Positions 12,100 through 24,200 of a DNA stretch of 64,000 bases are shown in pieces. The translations under genes were made by a program, and so were the position numbers. Position 1 is the stretch's first letter. Every line of letters starts with the position of its first letter. This stretch comes from Halichondria panicea. Its lineage: Eukaryota; Porifera; Demospongiae; Suberitida; Halichondriidae. The DNA lies in NCBI RefSeq assembly GCF_963675165.1, contig NC_087390.1, forward strand, positions 4,101,301 through 4,165,300. Direction: 5' to 3'. The notes below the pieces were generated by a model, which was given only the letters and a program-made list of their open reading frames with translations, made no database searches and was not told where the DNA came from.

Positions 12100-14250
12100 A
12101 CATAACGTAGTAGTATTGGTATTGTTTGTTGAGGATCGAATTCGATGTGGGCTGTTTTGAGGCGGTCGATGGAGACAGAAATGTTCATCAGTTCGTTTGA
12201 TAATACGGAATGGTCGAGTGATTGCATCATGGCGAACAAACACGTGTGTGGCTGACGCTAGTCCGTCAGGAATTAGACTCGCAAGCCACTCCCTTTTCTC
12301 TGATTGGAGGACTGGTGACTCTGGGCTACAGCTTGTGTAAATCAGGAATGCTATTAAATATTAATGTCACGTGCAAATTATTCAATTTATTCTGATGTTA
12401 AAGACACACAGAAGACAAGTATACAGATCTATCTAGCCAGCCTTTTGATATTATAGATCCTTGTACCAGTGTCGTTGTGCCACAACTTGTGGGTTAGCAT
12501 GGAACAGCTGATGAACGTAGAAATCTTGGCAGTCCTTCTTTGAACCGAGGAGTGGCAGCGATTTAAGACAGCTTGTACAAGTCTGACTACTCTCAATTCA
12601 ACTGCCATTATCTGTCTTGTATTGTACAGGTTATTAAAAGCTTTAGGCAACCAATGACTTTCGGCTGCCAGTTCTCATTACATAAAAGCTAATCTCTGCT
12701 GGTGTCTTAGATGACTATATCCTAGCTGAATGCCTGATGTCGTTATTACTCCATCATCTTCTCTTTTCTAGCACTAGCATCCATTTTCAAACTGTAGCTA
12801 AGAAGCCCACAATCACTTTTGCAGGCTACGCAATTCTACTTATCACATGGAAAAATCAATGAATAATCTTTACCCAAATTCTGGTAGAGACACAAAATGT
12901 AGCCCAGAGTCACCAGTCCCTTTTCTCCCGCCCCCGTCCAATCAGAGAAAAGGGAGTGGCTTGCGAGTCTAGTCAGGAATGTGAGAGTTTCTATTGGTGG
13001 AACGGGTAGGTATTGGTTGTAGATTCTGGTGGAGGGGTGAGTGGCCTGGCAGAAATTCACCGGGCTCAGCTGTGGTGGCGGAGATATAGTGCAGTCCGAA
13101 TACCTAGAAGTATGAGAGGTAGAGTATCTATCCGTTGAGGGATTGAGGGTGGTAGGAGGTGTTTCGAGAGCGTTTCGAGAGCGTTTGGAACCAAGTTACT
13201 CGTGGTCTGTCACAATGGTGGATGGTACCCCGAATCGCGAGATCCAACCACGGAATGCCATCGAGTAAATCGATCAACGCGGTCCATGGGATGGCGGGAG
13301 TGGTCCAACCAGGTCAATGTGGATGACATTTGGAAAGGGGCTCGTTGACACTGTACACAGGAGCGGGTCGAACATCTGAGTTTATGCCTGGCCAAACAAA
13401 TCGAGCAGTAATTAGTTTCTGAGTGGCACGACAGTTCGTCACCATGGTTGCGGAACCAGGGGTCTTTGGGTGCCAATGGAAGTATCGCGGGTCGGTTGAG
13501 TCCGGTAGGGCTACCATGAGAGTTGAGGATGGTGAGGATTGGAGTGCACGGACAGTGGCGCCATGGCCACCTGAGGGGATTGGCCAGAGAGGAGGCGTTC
13601 GTTTCAATTCGAGACAGGGCGTCAGCACTGTGACGCCCTGACGTGCCTGATAGTCGAGGTGAACTGAGCGATGTGTCGTGCTGCGAATTCGAACGTTCAG
13701 TGCGTGGGTTTGTGGCTTCGAGAAAATGGCGAAACTGTTTGATGGAGAGGAGGTAAACACCGAGCTGTCAAAGGCGGGATTCAGCTGGAGTCATCTTCCT
13801 GGAGAAAAACGAGATGGGATTCCATTTGCCGTTAATGTTCTGTTGTAGAACTGCAGTGTCGGATGCGTCGGTCATGAGACAGGTGGGGGCATCCGGTTGA
13901 GGGTAAGAGAGGAGCATCCTTAGTTGCGTCTGAATTGTTCCATGTGAGTGTTTGGGTTTTGGTGTGTTTGGGTTTTGCGGGCACAGTGAGGTAGAAAACG
14001 ATGGTAAAAGTTCACAAGTCCAATGAAGCGCCGGAGTTGGCGTGAGGTTGTCCCGAACAGCTTGCACTTGCACTTTGTCGGGTGATACCGTGTTGGTCAA
14101 TGTGGTGTCCAAGGAAATCCAGGCATGTGTTGGGGAACACCGTTGGCAGAGAGGCGTTCGAAAACAGTTTGCATCGTGGGTGGGGCTGGCTGGTACCCCA
14201 CGGAGAACTTGGTCCATAAATCGTTTGGGCAGAGGCAGGTTCAAACAGGT
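12100..14250 (-). pseudogene. degenerate Ty3/Gypsy pol (RT, RNase H, integrase)
   Basis: Reading the minus strand from 14250: LDFLGHHI of reverse transcriptase near 14100, then TDASDTAV and PISFFSRKM of the RNase H region near 13770-13890, integrase-like pieces at about 13200-13480, and the integrase C-terminal block (PFRIIKRTDEHF, DRLKTAH) at about 12140-12230. Several frameshifts and an inserted inverted-repeat element at 12274-12970 break it. The gag/protease piece at 11540-11930 is downstream on the same strand, so it belongs to another copy. Confidence 0.65.
12274..12970. mobile_element. inverted-repeat element inserted in the Gypsy remnant
   Basis: Left arm 12274-12328 and right arm 12900-12970 are inverted copies (AGACTCGCAAGCCACTCCCT ... 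CTGGGCTA). The right arm has a C-rich insertion of about 14 bases. No protein frame inside. Confidence 0.65.
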
Positions 14251-14379
14251 ACATCCTCGAAATTACAGTCTGTCAACGGACAATATCCGGTCATTATGCA
14301 ATGTTTAGTCTGACAGACAGTTCTACTGTACCGCCTAGTTCTAGTGTAAGTGCTAGTTCAAGTTCTAGAAAGAGACCTA

Positions 14380-14690
14380 CTAGAGCAGTGTGGATAACTG
14401 GATAACTGAATATGACAAAGAACTTGAGACTTCCACATGGCTCAAATACGATGTTGTCGATCGAGTCCATATAGACTGCTTGAAATGTTCTGTCTGCTTC
14501 AAATTCAATGATAAGTTGGGAACTATAACAGTGCATTTGTGGATGGCTCGAAAAATCTTAGAACATCAAGCTTCAAAGACCATGCTGCTAGTACAATGCA
14601 TAAAAGAGGGGTTGACCTTGTTGAGTATTCCCCAATTGAAAATGCTCTCTCAACTTTGGATGAAGGCTCAAGGCAGGTAGTGAGGTAGTA
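14380..14690 (+). pseudogene. hAT/C17orf113-like zinc-finger fragment with a frameshift
   Basis: The plus frame reads LKYDVVDRVHIDCLKCSVCF. After a one-frame shift it continues FVDGSKNLRTSSFKDHA and STMHK. The C-x2-C, F-x-G, H-x4-H order is that of the zinc finger seen before hAT-like proteins. No transposase core follows. Confidence 0.5.
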
Positions 14691-14699
14691 GCATACATG

Positions 14700-16020
14700 A
14701 TTGCTAAAGAAAAATTACCTTTTATTAAAATGAAGCCTTTTTGTATGCTTGAACAACACCATGGCTCGGTCATGAATACATGATCATGCATGTGCTGATC
14801 CTGAATCATCTTTTTCTTGAGGGCCTACCAAATATGCATGTACACTAGATATTGTACATAATGATTCTAAAATTTTATTGAGCGTTAAATTTTTCAGCAT
14901 TCAGTCAGACAGATGGTACAACTGATGCTGGAACGACGAATTAATTAATGTTTTTTTATGGTATGCATGTCTCATGATCTCATGTTATGTCTGAAAATAT
15001 AAAATGTACAAAATTGTAATAATTGTGATGTCAGGATGATCTGACAATTAGACTGGCATTGCTAGAGAGGAAGAAAAATCATGGATGTGGGGGACAGGAA
15101 CCACAGGGGCGCCAGTCACCAGGAGTCTTCTTAGGAACCATGTGGAGTGGGGAGGGGGGAGGTCTAGGCACTAGCAGAAGGTCTGATGATGCCCACTGGA
15201 CTCTTTGCGACACAGAGACAGTCTGGGGCGAGACGTCTGGGATGGGCTGAGGTTGGTGATCCTGTAGGCATCAGAGACAGCAACCTGTGTGAGTGAGGGG
15301 TACAGTGTTGCGCTCAGAGGTTTGTGTGTGTGTCTACAAGTTTTCTGTGGGACATGTCAGAGGAAGTCAGATGGTTTCTGAACATCGAGCGTCGGAGTCC
15401 GAGGATGGGTGTGTCCACGAGAGTGAGGGAATCTCAGGAGAACGTCAACCTGTATCAACTAAAAATTGTGTATTAGTGTGTGCATCACTTACACTTGTCG
15501 GGTCCGGCCTGAGAGTTTCCCCAGCTGCATGGTTCTGTCGTTTTACATGTAAAACATAGGGCCCCGTGGTGTTTTTAATTAGTGACCTGGCATTCCTCCT
15601 CTGATCAGGACAATAACTGAGCCTTAAAAGTATTAGAGAATAGGTAAATAATGAAATTTTTTAACTGTTTCATCCTGATCGTCTTAAATGGCAAACAGTG
15701 GGAGTAAACATTTGTCAAAGGTACAATTCAATCACAGAATTAAATCAATTAATTATTAATGGCCTGCAAACCCTTGTCAAATGCACAGTAGTACAGTATA
15801 TTAATACTGAGAACCTTGTGTACGCGTGTATCTAGACTTATCTATTGTTATCTAGTTTATGTGGCTAACCGAAAAAGAAGTAAGTTGATTCTATACGCCC
15901 TGATAAATTATGTTTTTTTTCACCCATTATTCTATTCTTGCCTATTATTCTCATAAAAAATTATTCTTTGATTATTCCCAAAAAATGTGACATACAAAAT
16001 TAAGACGTAGACTACACACA
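14700..16020. other. non-coding interval
   Basis: AT-rich with small GT-rich patches near 15290-15440. Open frames at 15059-15559 show no domain. Nothing else supported. Confidence 0.4.
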
Positions 16021-16021
16021 A

Positions 16022-16330
16022 CTGATTATCCTGAAGTTTGGTTTGCACAAGTGGAAGCACAGCCACCACTCAGAAGAACCATGTGATCAGCCCCGAATTT
16101 GCTACTAAAGTCCGTGATCTACCTCCCACAGACAACCCCTACAACACACTCAAGGCAGAACTCATCAAGAGGACAGCTGCTTCTGCCCTCCTCCGCAGAA
16201 TGCAGGGTGATCAACTGGGTGCTGACGCAGACACTTCCTCAAGGAACTGTTCCTGCAAAAAGACTCCCTGCGAATGTAATAGCTGTCACCACAGACCTAG
16301 CAGACAAGGTACTTGAAGTTGCCTCTGCAA
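16022..16330 (+). pseudogene. Ty3/Gypsy gag remnant
   Basis: Plus-strand frames give EVWFAQVEAQ, then in another frame KNHVISPEFATKVRDL and NPYNTLKAELIKRTAAS, the conserved gag core of one Gypsy lineage. At least one frameshift separates them. The following 16331-17100 has only low-complexity open frames, probably decayed retroelement. Confidence 0.6.
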
Positions 16331-17099
16331 TACGACACTCGCCAAACACGGATGAGGTCAAGGAGGACCTTGTGGCCACTCACTCACCTCGACTCACAGC
16401 TCAACAAGCCCCGGACAAACCCCTCTGCTGCCTTCATTTCACTTTAATAAAGCCAAGTCTCTCCTATACATCCTGGCTGACGCTGATGATTCTGTCAACC
16501 CACTCCCCCCTCGCTGCCCCGTCGGGCCCCCCGCCATGTAGATACCGCACAAGATACTTTCTAGGGTGGAGCAGTCGAAATCATGAGTTGACGTGGCAAC
16601 ACGAGCGTAGTAGAGTGGTTTGTGCTGCTTGGAGGAGTAAGCTTTTTTGGAATCATCTCTTTGCTCTGCTCCTCTGATTGAAGGTCTGCTTGGCCGCCCC
16701 CCTCCCTCCTCGGCCCTCTTGATTGAAACAGTGGCCTCTTCCTCCGCTCGCCCAGACTTGGGTGCCCTCTCCGCTGCCATTGACAGCTCTGCTTTTGAAT
16801 GCTTGTTATCTTCAGCTCCCACAACGAGATCGAGAGCTCTGGACCCCACGACTGGTTGAATGTGATCCCCTCTCTCGTTTCGTTCCTACTGGATTGGGGT
16901 CCCATTGCACAACAACTGTCGCTGTGTTGCTGACCCGGGATGCTTCAAGGCTGCTCAATCTGGCCCCTCCATTGAAACTCCAGGCAGAGTCTAGTGCTCA
17001 TCCACTCCACGTCATCTCTCCTCTCCAGCCCCTCACACTGTCAGTAGCTGCGCATACCCAGGGCCACACTCTCCAAGTGGGAGTCTAGCGCAAGCTGGC

Positions 17100-18037
17100 T
17101 TCTAACCCAGGTCTGACAGTCATCGGCCGATCGATTCGTCTCCGATCAGGTGCCGACCGAGATACGGACACAACTAAATATACGGACACAACTAAACACC
17201 GATCAGCTTGGCTTTGTGGCAGGGCAATGAGCCCCTACTCTGCTCACTTAGTCGTTTTTAATCTTAATTTTAATTTATCCATTATTTTGTCATCACATGT
17301 TTCATCATCCAAAAAAAAGACCCAGCTCGGTTTTTGGCTTGCCTCGCCAAAACGCGGCCAATACAATACAGCTCCATATCGCACAATCACAGTAGTTCCA
17401 TCACTTTAGTTTGCATCTGAGCAGGGTGGATAGGTTGGGGAACGGAATTTATGATGCTTACTTGTGGGGAGTCTTGGATGTTTGGGTGAAGAGTGCCACC
17501 TTTCTCCCCATTGTTTGATAGCAGATCCTTTATTTTCCGGCATTAGCTTGATTTTGTCGCCACCCCCAATCATAGATAGTAGCTATGCTATGGCTTAGTA
17601 GAGATGGTCAATGGATGTGCACAAACTGCACTCTGGTCAACTAAGCACTATTGTAGTGCTTGTGTCCACTTGTGAAGTGTGGTAGGATAAGGTTAGGGTA
17701 CCATCTGAACGGATTACGAGTGCCTGTATACGCAATGGCTTGCTCCTTCCTCTTTGAAAATATTCTATGGCTACCAAGATAGTCCAGAGAGTCTACCAAT
17801 AGATACTACTCACCGTTATAAAAGCGAAAACAGTTATAAAAGCGAAAACTCGGCCTGGGATCGAGGATCGAGGCTAGTCGTATGAAAAGATTAGGTAATG
17901 TTAGCCTACGCCATGTGCCAGTATTACAGGCCAAAAAACTGCTGTAATGAAACACACTCTATAGTTGTCGCAAGACAAAAATAATGTTGTTGCATGACAC
18001 AAAAGAATAATAATGTGCTATAATTATTCAAAACATG
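17100..18037. other. 3' flank of the FHA-ANK-RING gene
   Basis: No gene seen. A duplicated TACGGACACAACTAAA occurs at 17163-17196, and a GTTATAAAAGCGAAAAC repeat at 17815-17846. No canonical minus-strand AATAAA was found within 300 bases of the stop. Confidence 0.4.
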
Positions 18038-18168
18038 TTATTTGTACACTGTGATTACTTCTCCAATGGCTTGACGGTCCAGGGCACAAATACTGATGCG
18101 GGAAACACACTCCGTACAGAATGCCTGTAACAAGAAGAACAATTATTGTACACTATTATGTCGCACAG

Positions 18169-18202
<34 letters not shown>

Positions 18203-21200
18203 GTGCGCGTGCGGGTGTGTGCGTGTGCGGGTGCGTGTGGGTGTGCGAGCAGTAACTTCACAGTTGCAAACTAACAGTAGCATGTTCTTTTAGATTTGTA
18301 AACTAGATACAGTTACTTTTGCGAGCCAGACACACCGAATATTTAGACATGTATGCATGCACACTTTATGAATTTTGCTGTCAGGGAAACTCAAATGATT
18401 GACTTGCTAAAAAGGATCGATGTAGTGTGTAGCGATACCAATAGCTAGTGCAGAGGTAACTACTAAGTAGAGTACCAACACTCTGCGGACAAGTTTTGCT
18501 TTTGCAATAACACCTTAATGTTACTATTATAAACGGCTATAATTTTAGCGAATTTGCAACACTAAATTGAGTCTGCGCTAATAATAAAACGCGAAAAAAC
18601 TAGCCCTTTTTTCATCTGTATCTGACTCCAACAACCTTAAAACTCATACTAATTTAAAACTCACCCTATTAAATACATTTTTGACAAATTAATATTGTGC
18701 TGATAAATAATTTACTGCTATAATAGACCCTTTATACGCCACGGATCATATGCCCCACAGCGGTACTGTTGATTTCACTTCCCTTTGAATGTCAGTAGGT
18801 ACTTCTCGATTTAAAACTTCAGGAGACAACACAAACCAGGCACTTGCATGCATAATAGCTGAAAATCCTCTAGGTAACTGGTATATATAATTGGTACATT
18901 CTTCTGATAACCCAACATGAACTCTTGTTCCATTCACCATGCATGTGCCGGAAGTACTCGAGGATGCTGGAATAGAGGAAACCTACTATATCTGACAACA
19001 GATGACCCGTCAAAGTATTATTCAATCAGCTTTTGACAACATCACATGGATAAGGGAATGTTCTTGCTCAGAGGAGGGTCGACAGGGTCACTAATAAATC
19101 ATCACGTGAGCTTATGTTTTGTGCAGTAAATTTACAAGTTTGACTGCACATCGTGATAAAGTAGCCCCTTCATGTTACTGCTGCTGCAAATTAGTTAACT
19201 TTTAGCCCTCTAGAGAAATCGTGCAGTGCCTAAAAGGGGTGACCTCTCACAAAGGTCGTAGTTTTGTCATGTCAAACTGACCTCTAACCTTTATAAAGTA
19301 GGAGCTACCGTGCTGTAGAGTAAATGTAAAGCTCAGCTATATTATCATTATCTAAGTATACTCTTGTTTCCAGAATGAAAAGGTGGCCTTGCTGGAGCTT
19401 GATAAACAAGGTATTTAATAAAGACTATGTCATTATTAGCTTTTTGGCTTCGTGACCAACCTCCTCTGGTTCTTGCTTATACTCACTCCATCAGCTTGTG
19501 CCATTTCTCAAGCTGATCAATGCATTCAGACCTCGTTTGGCAGGTGATAGTCCGTCCTTGAGGATCCTTTCTTCAACTTTGATTGGCGCTTGTCTGGAGG
19601 CTCGTCATTATTATGTTTATTTAGCTGAATCATTTGAGCCCAGGCTGGAAGTTGCTCAGGGCTAAACCGTCCAGAAGTGTCAACTTCAGCCATTTTTGAC
19701 AAGTGGTAGCTTCTTCAGGTATTTGAGTGCTTTTATCATCGCCCAAAATTATTTTATAGGGGTTGTAAGAGCCATTGCCACATCAGCATCACTATCAACA
19801 GTTGAAACCATGACCAGGCCCAAACTGGCTTCCAAAGCACACATTATTTTCTCCTCCAACTCTTGTTTGCTACACTTGCTGAGAACCGTTCCACGGCACC
19901 ACCTGAATACTCCAAGAAATCCGACGAGAGCATAACTCCAATCCGTTACAACGTCAATCACATGGTTGTTTTCCCGGCTAATAATTATATAAATACGCAA
20001 TTTTTACTGGTGGGGTGATGACCAATCCTTTTATTATACATCCATTTTGGAATGTGCGCATAAATTATAATCATAATGATTTGTGATGAATTGATGTTCC
20101 TAATACATGCAGTGTTGGGCACAGGTACACACAGTCCATCCATGCGTAGTAACATGCACGGACCGTACTGGTGACCTGCATGGAATGATGTGGTGGATGG
20201 AAGCTGGTAGAGATGGATCTGGAACACAGTCTATAATACTATGTATTGTACATGTTCATGACGTTGTAACGGATTGGAGTTATGCTCTCGTCGGATTTCT
20301 TGTTTCCACGCTTTTTTGTGGTTCCCCTGGCCAATCCTAGCAATTTTTCACATTGCAAATGTTTTTCTAGTCGGATTCCCTTTCTTTTTCAATACAAGTG
20401 GAACGTCAAGAGGCAGTACAGAAGTTCAAGAAGAGAAGACAGGACTAATCAGATATCTTCTCGAATATCTCTGGACTAATAATTATAGTAATATTGCTTG
20501 ATATGTTGAATTTGTGAATCAGTATTAAATGACAGCCATTTTAAGAGCATGATATATATAGCCAGTGCATATAGCATGCTTGTCAGAGAAAGGGAGCTAG
20601 AGCTGAACAGTGTGAAGAAAAGCAACACCTCCAGGCTAGCACTGCACTGATTTTAGGCTCACGGTTTCTTAGCAACGTCTATCTATTATTTGGCCACAAC
20701 GCAATTGCTGAGTCATTAAAGATGGCGGAATTGTCTAGGTAAGAGAAATAGAGACTGAGAGGCCTGAATTGTCTAGGTAAGAGAAATAGAGACTGAGAGG
20801 CCTCGTGGAAGCAATCGCAAATCTGAAGAAGCGCTTTGTAATCCAGGTTGTAGTCGTTTGGAAACCCTGTGCAGAATGTCCTGGAGAGGGCTGTACTTGG
20901 AGTAAATGCTGGGCAAGAAACTTACTCACTTACTTACTCACTTACTTAGTCAGTCAGACAAAGAGAGGTGAAACGTCGAAATAGTGCAAGTTTTAAAATG
21001 ACAATATTCATACATTTAAAACGTTCATGGATTATGAAATGAGAGATACAAAGAGAGAAAAGGCTAAATAAACTATCTGTCCATTCAGTTTCTTGATGTG
21101 GCCTTTCCCTGCAGAGATAGAACAGTTTGAACATGAGTCAAAATAATTGAAATATTGCTAAACACGGCCAAACCCACTGCCAATCCTATGTAAAACCTAC

Positions 21201-24200
21201 TGGTTTTACTAATAGAAGCACTTTTTAACAAGGAATCCAATGAACCTGAAACTTGAAGTATGACAAACCAAGGTCAAACTCAACACAAATAGACTTTATA
21301 GTTTCCTTCGAATGTGCGTATGCGTAGTAGTATGCGTCAGTACCGTCGCGTGCTTGCCGTCTACCATTTTTTGTACTTGAATGAGATGAATCATTGGGAC
21401 AGATCATAGGGACATCCATTGCAGAACAGATGGCCCTCAAGGCAGAATTGAACATCGTGAAGACTGAGTCTAGTACCTCTGGTGTGCTCAAAAGTGCAGT
21501 AGTGGGACTGACATCACTCAAGTCCAGAGATTGGACAAACTGAGTTCATACAGGTACCTAACACACACTTGCTCAATACTTTGCTAACAGTATGTGACCA
21601 TAATTATTCATACTGTCACAATAATTATTATGTGACACGTAGTATTATAGATTTTCATTCAACCCTTGTATTAGGTGGTATTGTTTTATTACAGAGTGAG
21701 CATGGAAGTTTAAGTGTTGTTTCCACGCTTTTTTGTGGTTCCCCTGGCCAATCCTAGCAACTTTTCACATTGCAAATGTTTTTCTAGTCGGATATATAAT
21801 TATGCTGTAGAGCTGGTAAGCAGCTAAAAGTTTGCATTTTCCATGTAGAAGTCCTAGCCATGTAGAAGTCCTAGGCATACTTGTCCACCACATAAAGCAT
21901 AAAATAAATTAAGCCATAATTGACCACATAACTTCGAATTCAACGCAAATAGATAAATCTGTTAAAAATATTTACCTTGCAGCCAGAGACTCATCATTCT
22001 GTAGCTAAGGCATTTCATGTACAGCACATTGTGCAATTTGTTATTGCATAGTCAGTAGCGGGTGAGGCTACAGGAATTTTGCAAAACTAGCAAAAACTCG
22101 CATCGTGGACTAAAATCCTATGCTGATAATTATAGCTAATAGTAGCTACCTATAGATAACAAGTCTTCAGGAAACCCTGTGAAGACATAGACACACTGCA
22201 AAATAAAGCATTGTTTTACTGTTAGGTACCCTAGTACATGGATCAATGCTTCTGAAATGCTCTTGTTGAGGCTAAGATATCCTACTTTAACTCTTCATCA
22301 CTACTCTGATTTGACACCCACTATTTTCTTTTACACATGAAATGTAATGTAGACACTACTAGATGTTATTGAAGTGTAAATGGATCTCAAGTCTTACCAA
22401 TAATAAAGGGTTAAGGTAAAGCAAAGTGTGCCAATATCTGGATATTGGCATATTAGTTAGATACTGGCACAGTAAGGCTGAAGTCAGAGGAGGTCCGGCA
22501 AAAATTAATGATTAAGGTACAGCAAAACTACATGTATAGGTATAGCTCGCCATATGGCACAGTTCACCATCTGAATATTGGCATAGCGGTTAGATGTACT
22601 GGGCTGAAGTCAGGGGAGGTCCGGCAAAAATATGGTTAAGCCATAACTCACATTGTTGCATTTTTACCTCTGAGATCAAAGGACAGTGTGCCCAGTTTAC
22701 ATGGTGAACTGGTCAGTATCTGGATATTGGCATAGCGGAGGTCCTACAACCGTAATAATTAGCAACTATTAATGAATGCTATAGGCACATGGTTGTTGTC
22801 GGACCTCCTCAGGGCTGAATTAACCTAAAGCCCAACCTACCGTAACATTAATGTTTGTTGATTCAGCAAATAATAATTAATGCTACAGAGGAGCACTCAG
22901 GTTTACCATGTGCATGTATTAAAATCCACGAAGAGAAAACATACGCATTCATCTTTGAGAGGCTATAGCAGTCTACACAGACACACACACACACTACCGT
23001 ATACGCATGCGCACCGAGGCATATACTTACACCAACGCACACAGGGTGGGTATTCTTCCAGAGCATTTTATTTATACATCCAGGGTGTATTACTTTTGCA
23101 TGGCAATTGCTACTCAATAATAAACTAACATAAACATTTTATACAATATAATTAAGAGTTGAGTCAATCAAACACTGCACTTTTTTCCTACCTGATGTCC
23201 ACAAGGTAGGATTATTGTGTTGATGACATTGTCCATGCAAATCATACACTTCTTTAAACCAGAGCTGTTGCCTTGATCAAGTATGATAGGTGGGGCTCGA
23301 AGTGTTCTTGCTTCCACGAGTACCTTCCTCATTTGATTAGTATAAGCGACTTCAAATGGGACCTGCATGCAAAACAATGATTTTTTGTCCGTGTGCACAC
23401 ACACAAACTTGCAATACAGTGTGGTGTGATAATTGACCTACACCAATTGAACAGAAAATGGAACACTGATATGAAGAGTATGCATTAGAAAAATACACGT
23501 ACACTCTTGTAAATGAAAGCACCGCAGGTGCTGATACCTCGGTGGAGATACCCAAAGCTACATACATAAAGCTACTAATACACATGATAAACAATATTTT
23601 GCTACATGCAAAAACATGACTGTTGTTAAAAAACGATCGATGCCAAGTCTAAAATTAATGGCTGCATTAGCAGAGCCTTGTAGCTCACTCTTGCAGCTAC
23701 CAATAGCTAGCGTTCTAGTGCAGAGCTAACTACTAAGTAGAGTAGCAACATTCGGTAAACAAGTTTGGCTATGTGCTCTTCAGAAAAGGCTGCAATGGCA
23801 AGCAAAACTATTAGCAAAACTCAAGAACGAAGCATTATTTAGCAAATCCACAAATTAAAATCCAAGGAAACATGACTAGAAGCTTATAGAAACTCCTACT
23901 TGCACTTGATTCATCCTGGAGCAGCTGTATCAGTCTACACGCACGCACGCCATGCGCACCGAGGCATAATAAGTTGTGTCGATATACAATCAAACCCTTG
24001 CCATCGATTTTTCACAAGGTTCTTTGTTTGGAGTCAGCTCCAAACAAAGAATAGGTATACCTAGTCCCACAAAAACATTTGCATGTGAAAAGTTGGGAAA
24101 CACCATTGACCAAAAAAAGCACCTTGGAAGAAACAAGAAATCAGGCCACAACGTTATTAACATGTACATTTTTCACCAAATATTCAAGGGACAGAAACTT

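Noticed and set aside
13314..13760. A plus-strand or minus-strand host gene in the Gypsy region
   Set aside because: The readable segments match retroelement pol blocks and are frameshifted.
22863..23128. Two overlapping frames near the CA-rich tract
   Set aside because: Sequence matches the GCGCATGCG foldback family; it is repeat-derived.
23168..23404. RING ending with a stop shortly after the CGHQ motif as the true C-terminus
   Set aside because: Only half of the zinc ligands would be present. The exon at 18038-18124 supplies C-x2-C and C-x2-D in phase. Kept as a possible alternative transcript only.
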